Below, piece by piece: positions 18,172 to 26,332 of a stretch of DNA of 64,000 nucleotides. Positions within the stretch are counted from its first letter, which is position 1; each line of letters opens with the position of its first letter. The position numbers and the translations under genes were made by a program. The notes beneath the pieces are model-generated. The model did not search any database. It was not told the origin of the DNA and was given only the letters and a program-made list of their open reading frames with translations. Location of the stretch: the NCBI RefSeq assembly GCF_010727605.1, contig NZ_AP022568.1:3348001-3412000 (forward strand), given 5' to 3'. Origin of the DNA: Mycobacterium simiae. Lineage in GTDB: Bacteria > Actinomycetota > Actinomycetes > Mycobacteriales > Mycobacteriaceae.

Positions 18172-19047
18172 TCAGGAGAAGCGGCGGGCGAGACCCTCGT
18201 CGGTGCTGGCAACCGAGTAACAGGACGCGGTCGAAATAATCGTCGGGACCAGTAGCGCCAGCACGAAGACGAACATGACGAAGCCGCGGTTGGGGGTCGT
18301 CAGCCACCCGCTCGGAAGCCGGGCGAGAGTGACGGCCAGCCAGGACGCAGCGACCGCGAGAAACAGCGTGCCCACCGTGGCAACTTTGATCGACCGCAAC
18401 GCCAGCTGCGTCGGCTCGGCGGTGTTGGACAGCGAGCGGTTGAGATTTCTGGTGCGGATGTAGACCACCACCAGGTCGACGACGATGGCTAGCGCGCAGA
18501 ACGTCACGATCAACCCGGTGAGCCAGAGCGCGGGCCGGTGGCCCAGTACGAAGTGCAGATAGTCGATGCTCGTCTCGCTCATGATCAGCGTTGTCGCCAT
18601 CGCGGCGCCGAACGTCAGCCAGCCGCCGAGGTCCGCGAGGAAAGAGTAGGCACGGATGTCCTCCGGATCCACCTGGTGCGCCTTGTTGACCGCATGGCTG
18701 GCGAGCATCCAGCCCAGCCCGCCGAACAGTGCGGTGGTGCCGGCCGCCAGCATGCCGGTCGCCAGGGCGCCCTGGGTCCAGGCAATCGCGCAGATCCCTT
18801 GGCGATCACCATTATCGGGCGGGTGAGTGCCGCTGATGAGACTGAACAGAAAACTGCTGAGCATCAAGATCAGCACCGCCGACGCGAACAAGGCCAGCGT
18901 GTGGATGCCTTCGCGGCTGTTGCGGTCGAACAGCAGGGCGATCGCGGTGATCAGAAATCCGCCGAGCACGCCGGCCAGTTGCGAGGTCGAGGGTGCCGAC
19001 GCGATCATGCTCCATTGGTCGGATGTGCAAAAGGTGTCGGGATTCAT
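18172..19047 (-). CDS. Integral membrane protein, unknown function
   Basis: Protein of about 291 residues with six or seven hydrophobic helices (for example LAGVLGGFLITAIALLF near the N-terminus and FVMFVFVLALLVPTIIS near the C-terminus). I do not recognise a family. ATG 19047 is preferred because a GGAG lies upstream; an upstream ATG at 19068 would add seven residues. The gene stops 14 bases before the LAL regulator and is likely in the same transcript, so it may belong to the same signalling unit. Confidence 0.7.
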   Translation of the reverse strand: MNPDTFCTSDQWSMIASAPSTSQLAGVLGGFLITAIALLFDRNSREGIHTLALFASAVLILMLSSFLFSLISGTHPPDNGDRQGICAIAWTQGALATGMLAAGTTALFGGLGWMLASHAVNKAHQVDPEDIRAYSFLADLGGWLTFGAAMATTLIMSETSIDYLHFVLGHRPALWLTGLIVTFCALAIVVDLVVVYIRTRNLNRSLSNTAEPTQLALRSIKVATVGTLFLAVAASWLAVTLARLPSGWLTTPNRGFVMFVFVLALLVPTIISTASCYSVASTDEGLARRFS

Positions 19048-19145
19048 TGCCGCCGCACTCCGATGCATGCGCTCATGGCCAAACAGTAGCCAGACTTGGC
19101 GGGCAGACCGGGAAGTTTGCTGCGCGGCGTCGTCCAGTGTCGCTT

Positions 19146-19167
19146 CTAAATCAAGTGCTTGACTTAA
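19146..19167. promoter_or_regulatory. Palindromic operator (copy 1) with -35 element upstream of SDR gene
   Basis: A 22-base near-palindrome centred on CAAGTGCTTG. It overlaps a TTGACT -35 box (19159-19164). After 18 bases comes TTAACT (19183-19188) as a plausible -10, then six bases and the GTG start at 19195, the layout of a leaderless promoter. Twenty of 22 positions match the copy at 20309. The core resembles the KstR2 consensus as I remember it (A-n-CAAG-nn-CTTG-n-T). Confidence 0.7.
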
Positions 19168-19194
19168 AGTGGCGCGCGCCGATTAACTCTCGGT

Positions 19195-20004
19195 GTGGTC
19201 AACGAATTGGATGGCAAGGTCGCCATCGTCACCGGCGGCGCCTCCGGTATCGGTCGCGGTCTCGTCCAGCGGTTCGTCGCCGAGCGCGCACAGGTGGTGA
19301 TCGCCGACGTCGAGTCCGACTCGGGTACGGCGCTGGCGGCATCGCTCGGCGATGCTGCCGTCTTTCGCCAGACCGACGTGTCCGACCCCGAACAGGTGGG
19401 AGCGCTGGTGGCCGACGCCGTCGAAAGGTTCGGCGGCCTGCATGTCATGGTGAACAACGCCGGGGTGTCCAGCCCGCTGCGCAGGCTGCTCGACGACGAC
19501 CTCGCGGACTTTCATCGAGTGATGGGGGTCAACGTGTTGGGCGTGATGGCCGGTACCCGAGACGCCGCACGGCACATGGCCGGCCACGGCGGGGGATCGA
19601 TCATCAACATGACCTCGATCGGCGGCATCCAAGCCGGCGGCGGGGTGATGGTCTACCGCGCGTCGAAAGCTGCCGTCATCCAATTCACCAAGGCCGCGGC
19701 AATTGAGTTGGCGCATCACGACATTCGAGTCAACGCGATCGCGCCCGGCAACATCCCCACCCCAATTTTGGGGAAGGCAGCGGCCGGGATGGACGCCGAG
19801 CAGCTGCAGCGATTCGAGGCTCGGATCCGCGAGACGATGCGCGATGACCGGCCGCTCAAGCGCGAGGGCACGCCCGACGACATCGCCGAGGCGGCACTGT
19901 ATTTCGCGACTGACCGGTCCCGCTACGTCACCGGCACGGTGCTTCCTGTCGACGGGGGGACGGTGGCGGGCAAACCGATCCGATCCGCCAAGGGCGACGG
20001 ATGA
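19195..20004 (+). CDS. SDR family oxidoreductase
   Basis: Classical SDR of 269 residues: TGGASGIG near residue 14, NNAG near residue 86, catalytic YRASK near residue 157, then RVNAIAPGNIPTPI and LPVDGGTVAG. GTG 19195 lies at the predicted transcription start of a promoter containing an operator palindrome. The gene is convergent with an oxidoreductase remnant and shares its operator type with the TetR gene at 20358, so the two are likely co-regulated. The substrate is unknown; the shared operator links it to the P450/amidohydrolase set downstream. Confidence 0.88.
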   Translation: MVNELDGKVAIVTGGASGIGRGLVQRFVAERAQVVIADVESDSGTALAASLGDAAVFRQTDVSDPEQVGALVADAVERFGGLHVMVNNAGVSSPLRRLLDDDLADFHRVMGVNVLGVMAGTRDAARHMAGHGGGSIINMTSIGGIQAGGGVMVYRASKAAVIQFTKAAAIELAHHDIRVNAIAPGNIPTPILGKAAAGMDAEQLQRFEARIRETMRDDRPLKREGTPDDIAEAALYFATDRSRYVTGTVLPVDGGTVAGKPIRSAKGDG

Positions 20005-20007
20005 TTC

Positions 20008-20247
20008 TCACGCCCCGTCCAGCCGCGCCACGTCGATCACGATCTTGCCCACCACGCCCTGCTGCGAGACGCGGTGCGCATCGGCGGTCTGCTCGAGGAG
20101 ATAGCGGATGACGGGCAACCCGGCCGGATCACCGACCTCCAGCGCACCGGCCGCGGCCGCCGCAGTAACCGCACGCACCGAGGCCAGCTTCCCGTCCGGC
20201 TCCGTCAGGTAGGTCAGAATGTATTGCAGCCGAACGTTTTTATTCAT
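20008..20247 (-). pseudogene. C-terminal remnant of a zinc-type NADPH:quinone oxidoreductase (MDR)
   Basis: Seventy-nine residues beginning NKNVRLQYILTYLTEP and including GLPVIRYLLEQTADAH and GVVGKIVIDV, which match the last quarter of medium-chain quinone-reductase-like dehydrogenases (the AKNVRLQ... and ERTADAH...GKVLIDV segments). The cofactor-binding Rossmann domain and the N-terminal catalytic domain are absent, and the upstream DNA runs into the TetR promoter with stops in frame. It looks like the tail of a gene deleted by a rearrangement. A translated small protein cannot be excluded but seems unlikely. Confidence 0.7.
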
Positions 20248-20308
20248 CCCGGCGCGAGCTAGCCGGTTTCACTCCCGGCGCGTCGCGGCGAAACGCGCAC
20301 CCCTACGT

Positions 20309-20330
20309 TTAAATCAAGCGCTTGACTTAA
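20309..20330. promoter_or_regulatory. Palindromic operator (copy 2) upstream of TetR gene
   Basis: A 22-base inverted repeat centred on CAAGCGCTTG, with only one mismatched pair between arms. It contains TTGACT (20322-20327). Eighteen bases later comes TTGACT (20346-20351) in the place of the -10, and six bases later the ATG at 20358. The geometry is identical to copy 1 at 19146, which supports both start codons and suggests leaderless transcription under the same regulator, most simply the adjacent TetR protein (autoregulation). Confidence 0.7.
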
Positions 20331-20357
20331 CCGCTGGGAAGGGGGTTGACTGGGCCG

Positions 20358-21023
20358 ATGACCACCGCCGGCCGTGCCGTTCGCACCGAGCGCGCCAGCT
20401 CCACCCAGGAGGCGATCCTGGTGGCGGCCGAACGCCTGTACGCCGAGCACGGCATGTTTGCGGTGTCCAACCGGCAGGTCAGCGAGGCAGCCGGGCAGGG
20501 CAACAACGCCGCGGTGGGCTACCACTTCGGCACCAAGGCGGACCTGGTGCGCGCCATCGAAGAAAAGCACCGCGGACCCGTCGAGCGGTTGCGGGAGCAG
20601 ATGTTGGCGGAGCTGCTTGCTTCGGGCCGTGACAGCGAGATGCGCGGCTGGGTGGCCTGCCTGGTGCGCCCATTGACCGATCACCTCGAGGAGCTCGGCA
20701 ACCCGACCTGGTATGCGCGTTTCGCGGCTCAGGCCATGACGGACCCGGCCTACTACAACATCATCGTCAAGGGCGCACTTAGCTCGCCCTCGCTGGTGCA
20801 GGTCGTCGACGGCATCAACCGCTGCCTGCCCAACCTTCCGGTCGACGTGCGCTTCGAGCGAAACATCATGGCCCGCAACCTGTTAATGCACACCTGCGCC
20901 GATCGCGAACGTGCGCTCGCCGCGGGTGCAGCAATGGTCCAGCCCTCCTGGCGGGCGGCCGCGTCCGGTCTCATCGACGCGATCGTGGGCCTGTGGCTGG
21001 CGCCAGTAACGCCATACGAATGA
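20358..21023 (+). CDS. TetR family transcriptional regulator
   Basis: Protein of 221 residues. The N-terminal helix-turn-helix runs through STQEAILVAAERLYAEHGMFAVSNRQVSEAAGQGNNAAVGYHFGTKADLVRAI, the standard TetR pattern; the C-terminal domain is a helical ligand pocket. ATG 20358 fits a leaderless promoter whose spacing matches the SDR gene at 19195; a TTG start at 20346 would overlap the presumed -10. Its stop overlaps a possible ATG of the ferredoxin gene. The palindromes at 19146 and 20309 are the likely binding sites, and the ferredoxin-P450 operon downstream is probably in the same transcript. Confidence 0.88.
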   Translation: MTTAGRAVRTERASSTQEAILVAAERLYAEHGMFAVSNRQVSEAAGQGNNAAVGYHFGTKADLVRAIEEKHRGPVERLREQMLAELLASGRDSEMRGWVACLVRPLTDHLEELGNPTWYARFAAQAMTDPAYYNIIVKGALSSPSLVQVVDGINRCLPNLPVDVRFERNIMARNLLMHTCADRERALAAGAAMVQPSWRAAASGLIDAIVGLWLAPVTPYE

Positions 21024-21034
21024 AGAGCACGCTG

Positions 21035-21229
21035 ATGAAAGTGATTGTCGACCAGAACCTTTGCGCATCCTCAGGCAACTGCGTGATGAACGCACCCGAG
21101 GTATTCGACCAGCGCGAAGAAGACGGCGTCGTCGTTCTGCTCACCGAGCAGCCGTCGGCCGAACAGACCGAAGGGGTGCGCCAGGCCGTCGCGGCGTGCC
21201 CCGCGCACGCCATCGACCTCGAGGAATGA
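21035..21229 (+). CDS. Ferredoxin of CxxXxxC...CP type (variable residue Ser)
   Basis: Sixty-four residues, MKVIVDQNLC at the start. The cluster motif is CASSGNC followed late by ACPAHAI, the unusual mycobacterial P450-linked ferredoxin motif C-x2-X-x2-C-xn-C-P with Ser at the variable position; such proteins bind [3Fe-4S] or [4Fe-4S]. An upstream in-frame ATG at 21020 overlaps the TetR stop and would add five residues. One base separates its stop from the P450 start at 21231, so it is almost certainly that P450's electron donor. Confidence 0.9.
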   Translation: MKVIVDQNLCASSGNCVMNAPEVFDQREEDGVVVLLTEQPSAEQTEGVRQAVAACPAHAIDLEE

Positions 21230-21230
21230 C

Positions 21231-22484
21231 ATGTCAGACGCGGTGACGAGCACGGGCATCTCCGAGACCGAGCCGAGCTCGGAGATTCCGGACTACCCGA
21301 TGTCCCGCAACGAGCGCTGCCCGTTCGCCCCACCGCCGGATGTCATGGCCCTGGCCGAAGAGCGGCCACTGTCCCGGGTGCGGATCTGGGACGGCAGCAC
21401 GCCCTGGCTCGTTACGGGTTACGAGGAAGTGCGCGAACTGTTTTCGGATTCCCGGGTCAGCGTTGACGACCGGGTGCCCGGCTTCCCGCACTGGAACGAA
21501 GGCATGCTGTCGACAGTGCACAAACGGCCCAGGTCGGTGTTCACCTCCGACGGCGAGGAGCACACCCGGTTCCGGCGAATGCTGGCCAAACCATTCACAT
21601 TCCGTCGAGTTGAAGGCCTGCGGCCGACGATTCAGCGGATCACCGACGAACACATCGACACCATGCTGGCCGGTCCACAGCCCGCGGACATCGTTGCCAG
21701 CATTGCCCTTCCGGTTCCGTCGCTGGTGATCAGCCAGATGCTCGGGGTGCCCTACGAAGACGCAGAAATGTTCCAGCAGCACGCGACGATGGGGCTAGCG
21801 CGCTACGCCACCGGCGCGGACACCGCCAAGGGCGCGATGAGCCTGCACAAATACCTTGCCCAGTTGGTCGAGGCGAAGATGGAAAACCCGTCGCAGGACG
21901 CGGTTTCCGATCTCGCCGAACGGGTCAAGGCCGGCGAACTGAGCGTCAAAGAGGCCGCCCAGCTCGGCACCGGGCTGCTGATCGCCGGACACGAGACGAC
22001 GGCAAACATGATCGGGCTCGGAGTGCTTGCCCTGCTGGAAAATCCCGACCAACTGGCGGTGGTCCGCGACGCCGAGGATCCGAAAGTCCTTGCCAGCGCG
22101 GTGGAGGAGTTACTGCGCTACCTGAGCATCATCCAGAACGGTCAGCGCCGCGTCGCGCTCGACGACATCCACATCGGCGGCGAGACCATCCGCGCCGGGG
22201 AGGGCATCATCATCGACCTGGCACCGGCCAACTGGGACGCCGACGCCTTCCCCGAACCGGACCGGCTGTATGTGCACCGCGCCGGGGCGGACCGCAACGT
22301 CGCCTTCGGCTACGGCCGCCATCAGTGTGTGGGCCAGCAACTGGCGCGCGCGGAGCTGCAGATCGTGTTCCAGACGCTACTGCGCCGCATCCCCACGATG
22401 GCGTTGGCCGTGCCGATCGAGGAAATCCCGTTCAAGCACGACCGACTCGCCTACGGCGTCTATGAACTGCCGGTTACGTGGTGA
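21231..22484 (+). CDS. Cytochrome P450
   Basis: Soluble bacterial P450 of 417 residues. Motifs: I-helix AGHETTAN, K-helix EELLRY (ExxR), and heme-binding FGYGRHQCVG with Cys366 as the thiolate. The N-terminus (PMSRNERCPFAPPP) resembles CYP105-like actinobacterial enzymes. It follows its ferredoxin by one base; no reductase gene is adjacent. Position between a TetR regulator and an amidohydrolase points to an oxidative catabolic step on a hydrophobic compound. Confidence 0.93.
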   Translation: MSDAVTSTGISETEPSSEIPDYPMSRNERCPFAPPPDVMALAEERPLSRVRIWDGSTPWLVTGYEEVRELFSDSRVSVDDRVPGFPHWNEGMLSTVHKRPRSVFTSDGEEHTRFRRMLAKPFTFRRVEGLRPTIQRITDEHIDTMLAGPQPADIVASIALPVPSLVISQMLGVPYEDAEMFQQHATMGLARYATGADTAKGAMSLHKYLAQLVEAKMENPSQDAVSDLAERVKAGELSVKEAAQLGTGLLIAGHETTANMIGLGVLALLENPDQLAVVRDAEDPKVLASAVEELLRYLSIIQNGQRRVALDDIHIGGETIRAGEGIIIDLAPANWDADAFPEPDRLYVHRAGADRNVAFGYGRHQCVGQQLARAELQIVFQTLLRRIPTMALAVPIEEIPFKHDRLAYGVYELPVTW

Positions 22485-22547
22485 CCTAAAGATCTTGGGC
22501 AGCCCGATGATCACGTGCGCAGTGCCGATCCAAATGGAGGGTCAATA

Positions 22548-23714
22548 ATGTCAACGCAGACAAGCACGCTTTACCCGCCCGGAGGCTACGGCGCTCCTAA
22601 GGATCGGCGCGGTCACGCCGCGGGCAGCGATGTGGGCCTGCCCCAGGGCACCGTGGTTTTCTCGGCGGACAACCACATCTCGCTGGCCGACGATATCTTC
22701 TACGACCGCTTCCCGGACGACCTGAAGGACAAGGCGCCCCGGATCTGGTATGAGGATGGCGCGTACCAGCTCGGCCGCAAGGGGCAGTCTTTTTTGCCCG
22801 GCGACTTCAGTGCCGTGCTGATGCAGTACGACGACCTACCCGGCGCCGCGAGCACCAACATCGAGGCCCGCATCGAGGAACTACGCGAGGACGGTGTCGA
22901 CAAGGAACTGGCCTTCCCCAACGCGGTGCTGGCGCTGTTTCACTATCCCGATAAGAAGCTGCGCGAATTGGCTTTCCGTATCTACAACGAGTACATCGCC
23001 GAGTTGCAAGAGCGATCCGACGGGCACTTCTATGGCGCGGGACTGATCAACTGGTGGGAACCCGAAGGCGCCAGACGCACGCTGTCCGAGCTGAAGTCGT
23101 TGGGAATCAAGACGTTTCTGTTGCCCCTGAACCCCGGCAAGGACGACGACGGCAACGTGATCGACTACGGCAGCACTGCGATGAAGCCGGTCTGGGACGA
23201 GATCGAAGCCGCCGGACTGCCGGTGACCCACCACATCGGCGAGACCCCACCGAAAACCCCGTGTCAGTTCAACAGCGTGGTGGTCGGCATGATGATCAAC
23301 GTCGACGGCTTCCGCGAGCAGTTCGCCAAGTACCTCTTCACCGGGATTCTCGACGACCACCCCGGGCTGCGGATCGGCTGGTTCGAAGGTGGGATCGCCT
23401 GGGTGCCGTGGGCTCTGCAAGACGCCGAGCACCTGGTCGCCTCCTACCAGCACATGTTCAACCGGTCGCTGCAGCACGACGTGCGTCATTACTGGGACAC
23501 GCACATGAGTGCGTCATTCATGGTCGACCCGCTGGGTCTGCAGCTGATCGACCGGATCGGCGTGGACAAGGTGATGTGGTCCAGCGACTACCCGCACAAC
23601 GAAAGCACGTACGGCTACTCCGAAAAGTCGCTGAAGGCCGTCGTTGACGCGGTGGGCCCGACCGATGCGGTGAAGGTCGTCAGCGACAACATCACGGCAT
23701 TCCTGGGCCTGTAG
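22548..23714 (+). CDS. Amidohydrolase family protein (PF04909 type)
   Basis: TIM-barrel amidohydrolase of 388 residues, of the amidohydrolase-2 group that includes decarboxylases and hydrolases. The DNH segment (SADNHIS near residue 43), VTHHIGETP, FEGGIAWVPWAL and MWSSDYPHNES supply the metal-binding His and Asp positions. ATG 22548 has a GGAGGG site; an in-frame start at 22515 is rejected. The gene overlaps the next gene by one base (GTG start within the TAG region). Similar proteins recur at 42353, 59164 and 60340, suggesting a shared chemistry of decarboxylation or hydrolysis. Confidence 0.87.
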   Translation: MSTQTSTLYPPGGYGAPKDRRGHAAGSDVGLPQGTVVFSADNHISLADDIFYDRFPDDLKDKAPRIWYEDGAYQLGRKGQSFLPGDFSAVLMQYDDLPGAASTNIEARIEELREDGVDKELAFPNAVLALFHYPDKKLRELAFRIYNEYIAELQERSDGHFYGAGLINWWEPEGARRTLSELKSLGIKTFLLPLNPGKDDDGNVIDYGSTAMKPVWDEIEAAGLPVTHHIGETPPKTPCQFNSVVVGMMINVDGFREQFAKYLFTGILDDHPGLRIGWFEGGIAWVPWALQDAEHLVASYQHMFNRSLQHDVRHYWDTHMSASFMVDPLGLQLIDRIGVDKVMWSSDYPHNESTYGYSEKSLKAVVDAVGPTDAVKVVSDNITAFLGL

Positions 23715-24958
23715 TGACGACGTTCGCACAACCGGACACCGGTCCCGGCCTGGTGATCCCGGAGACACCCGACCTGGCGCGGCTGCGCCGCGACACCGGC
23801 GCACGGTTGCGATCGGCCATGGCCGACCGCGGCGTCGACGCCATGATCCTGCTGGGCAACAATGCCGTCGTCTACGCCACCGGCGCCAGTTGGCCGCTGG
23901 GCGATGCCGGGCTTTCCTACGTCGAACGCCCCGTCGCCGTCGTGCTCGCCGACGACGACTGGCCACACCTGTTCCTGCCGTTCCGGGAAGGAGCCGCGCA
24001 CGAGTCGGGCCTACCCGGCGATCACCTCCACGGCCCGGTATACCTGGAATTCGAGGAAGGTGTCCTCGAATTCGCGCGAACGACCGCCGACCTGATTCGG
24101 CCCGGCGCGGTGGTCGCGGTCGACGAATGCACAGGCGCGATGTCGCGTGCCATGAATCTGCTCTTCCCCTCCGGCGCCCCGATAGACGCCGCCGCCATCG
24201 TCAGCGCGGCCAAGTCCGTCAAGACCCCGGATGAACTGTCGTGCATGCGGACCGCCATCCGGATCACCGACGAAGCGATGGTCGAAGTCCAGAAGCGATT
24301 GGCGCCGGGGGTGCGCCAGATCGATTTGTCGGCAAGCTTTTTGCGTCGTGCCTTCGAGCTGGGAGCCACAGCCAGCATGCTCGAGCCGATCTGGCAGGTG
24401 ATGCCGCCGAGCAAGTCAGAGGGCGTGTGGACGACACACGGCGACTTGGCCCTGCCACTGCTGAGCACCGAACGCGCACTCGCCGAGGGGGACGTGCTGT
24501 GGACCGACGTCAGCATCACCTACCAGGGTTACTGCTCCGACTTCGGTCGCACCTGGATCGTCGGACGTAACCCGTCGGCGCGACAACAGGCACAGTTCGA
24601 CAAATGGTTGGAGATCATGACCGCCGTGCTGGGTGTGGCCAGGGCCGGCGCCACCGCGGCAGACCTCGGCCGAGCCGCGACCGCGGCCAACGGCGGCACC
24701 AGGCCATGGCTGCCGCACTTCTATCTGGGCCACGGCATCGGCGTCAACGCCGCCGAAATGCCGATGATTGGAACCGATTTGGGCCAGGAGTTCGACGAAA
24801 GCTTCGTTTTGCAATCCGGGATGGTGCTGGTTCTCGAGCCGGTGGTGTGGGAGGACGGCACCGGCGGTTACCGCAGCGAAGAGGTCCTGGTCATTACCGA
24901 GGAAGGCTGGATCCGGTTGACCGACTACCCCTATGACCCCTACGGCCATGTCAACTGA
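23714..24958 (+). CDS. M24 family metallopeptidase (Xaa-Pro peptidase-like), intact metal site
   Basis: Protein of 414 residues with a creatinase N-terminal domain and a C-terminal pita-bread M24 domain. All five dinuclear metal ligands can be read: Asp in WTDVSI, Asp in CSDFGRTW, His in LGHGIGVNAAE, Glu in LVLEPVVWE and Glu in YRSEEVLVI. The GTG start overlaps the amidohydrolase stop. In a catabolic operon an M24 enzyme may act on a C-N bond rather than a peptide, as creatinase does. Its immediate downstream neighbour is a paralogue that has lost most of these ligands. Confidence 0.87.
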   Translation: MTTFAQPDTGPGLVIPETPDLARLRRDTGARLRSAMADRGVDAMILLGNNAVVYATGASWPLGDAGLSYVERPVAVVLADDDWPHLFLPFREGAAHESGLPGDHLHGPVYLEFEEGVLEFARTTADLIRPGAVVAVDECTGAMSRAMNLLFPSGAPIDAAAIVSAAKSVKTPDELSCMRTAIRITDEAMVEVQKRLAPGVRQIDLSASFLRRAFELGATASMLEPIWQVMPPSKSEGVWTTHGDLALPLLSTERALAEGDVLWTDVSITYQGYCSDFGRTWIVGRNPSARQQAQFDKWLEIMTAVLGVARAGATAADLGRAATAANGGTRPWLPHFYLGHGIGVNAAEMPMIGTDLGQEFDESFVLQSGMVLVLEPVVWEDGTGGYRSEEVLVITEEGWIRLTDYPYDPYGHVN

Positions 24959-26075
24959 AGTCCTGCCCGATGAGCGCACGCTGCGCCTGGGGCGTCGCCA
25001 GCGGGCGCTGGAACAGATGGCCGCACACGATCTCGACGTGCTGGTGCTCGGCCGGCAAGCGAATGTCCGGTATGTGACCGGGGCGCCGCAGCTGTGGGTC
25101 GCGGGCACCCGCCCCTTCGGCCCGACCTGTGTCGTCGTACGCGAGACCGGCGCCGTACACCTGCTGAGCACCTGGGACGAGGGCGTGCCCGAGGATATCC
25201 CGCACGACAACCTGTACGGCATCTCGTGGAACCCGGTAAACACCATGGCGGCGGTAAGCCGTATCGATGGAGCGGCGACGGCCCGACGTGTCGGAACCGA
25301 CGCAATCTCACCGGCTTTCGCGCAGCTGCTGCCCACCGCGTTTCCCAACGCGCAGCTGGTGGACGGCGAGCTGGCCATGCGGGCGGCCCGGCGCATCAAG
25401 ACCTCCGAGGAGATCGCCGCGTTGCGGGAATCGGTCGTGGTGGCCGAGGCGGCCCTGGCGGCCGCGGTCACGGAGCTGCGTCCCGGCGTCACCGAGCAGG
25501 CGCTGGCCGGCGCCCTGCTAGAGGCAGCAGCCGCGGGCGGGGTGAGCACCCCGTCGAATCAAGATGTGGCCTGGGTGACGTCGCGCACGCATTCGTGGCG
25601 GCGCGCCGACGGTGGCGGCCGCGTACAGGACGGCGACCTGGTGGCATTCTCCGCCGGTGTTCTCGCCGGGGGCTACGTCGGCGAGGTCGGCCGCACCTGG
25701 CCGGCCGATACGCGGCGGCCCCCACGCGGCGCCGCGGCCCTGCACAGTAGGTGGGAAAGCCTGTGGGGCAAATTGTTTGACGCCTGCCGCCCGGGCGCGC
25801 GAGCAGGCGGCCTGCTCGGCGCGTATCACGCCGCCGGGGAGCCGGAACCGCCGATGCCGGTGGCCCGCGGCCTGGGCATGGGCTTCGATCCGCCGGTCGT
25901 CTCGAAGCATCTGCCCGCGACCGCCGCCGGGGAGCAGCTGGAACCGGGAATGGTGCTCGCCGTCACCGGATATGTGTGGCAGGAAGGAGTCGGCGCGATC
26001 TTCGGGCGAGAAGCGGTCCTGATCACCGCCGGCGGTTGCGAGGTGCTCACCGCTAGCCCGTTCTGGCAACCCTAG
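24948..26075 (+). CDS. M24-fold protein with degraded metal site (probable pseudo-peptidase)
   Basis: Protein of 375 residues with the same two-domain layout as the preceding gene. At the metal positions it has LVAFSAG (Ser for the first Asp), VGEVGRTW (Glu for the second Asp), GLGMGFDPP (no His), VLAVTGYVW (no Glu), while the last Glu survives in REAVLI. It is therefore unlikely to bind two metals and may be a non-catalytic subunit of the upstream enzyme or use another mechanism. ATG 24948 overlaps the previous gene by 11 bases; ATG 24933 is an alternative. Confidence 0.8.
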   Translation: MSTEVLPDERTLRLGRRQRALEQMAAHDLDVLVLGRQANVRYVTGAPQLWVAGTRPFGPTCVVVRETGAVHLLSTWDEGVPEDIPHDNLYGISWNPVNTMAAVSRIDGAATARRVGTDAISPAFAQLLPTAFPNAQLVDGELAMRAARRIKTSEEIAALRESVVVAEAALAAAVTELRPGVTEQALAGALLEAAAAGGVSTPSNQDVAWVTSRTHSWRRADGGGRVQDGDLVAFSAGVLAGGYVGEVGRTWPADTRRPPRGAAALHSRWESLWGKLFDACRPGARAGGLLGAYHAAGEPEPPMPVARGLGMGFDPPVVSKHLPATAAGEQLEPGMVLAVTGYVWQEGVGAIFGREAVLITAGGCEVLTASPFWQP

Positions 26076-26077
26076 CC

Positions 26078-26332
26078 ATGCCCGGCCCGGCAGAATCACC
26101 GGCCGAAAAGATTATTCGGTACGACGGCCAGTGGTACGCCAGCCCGAACTCCGGTACTCGTGGGCTGCAGGGCTGCAAGAAGATCAGCATCCTCGAGGCG
26201 AAGGGCGACGCGGTCAACGACAACGACGAGAAGTTCCCCGCCGGGCTGCCCCGGAGCAAGAATGCACGAAAGACGGCGTGCGAGGACACCAAAGCAGCCA
26301 ACGGCGCCAAGTCGAAGAGAATGAATCCGTGA
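26078..26332 (+). CDS. Small hypothetical protein (84 aa)
   Basis: Lysine- and asparagine-rich, soluble, with two cysteines; starts MPGPAESPAEKIIRYDGQWY. I recognise no family. It lies 2 bases after the M24-like gene, and its TGA overlaps the GTG of the CoA transferase, so its placement in the operon argues that it is real. The C-terminal half (KNARKTACEDTKAANGAK) looks disordered. A role cannot be given. Confidence 0.5.
   Translation: MPGPAESPAEKIIRYDGQWYASPNSGTRGLQGCKKISILEAKGDAVNDNDEKFPAGLPRSKNARKTACEDTKAANGAKSKRMNP

Noticed and set aside
20003..20018. GATTCTCAC near the end of the SDR gene, considered as another regulon site
   Set aside because: There is no GAGAAT partner at the right spacing.
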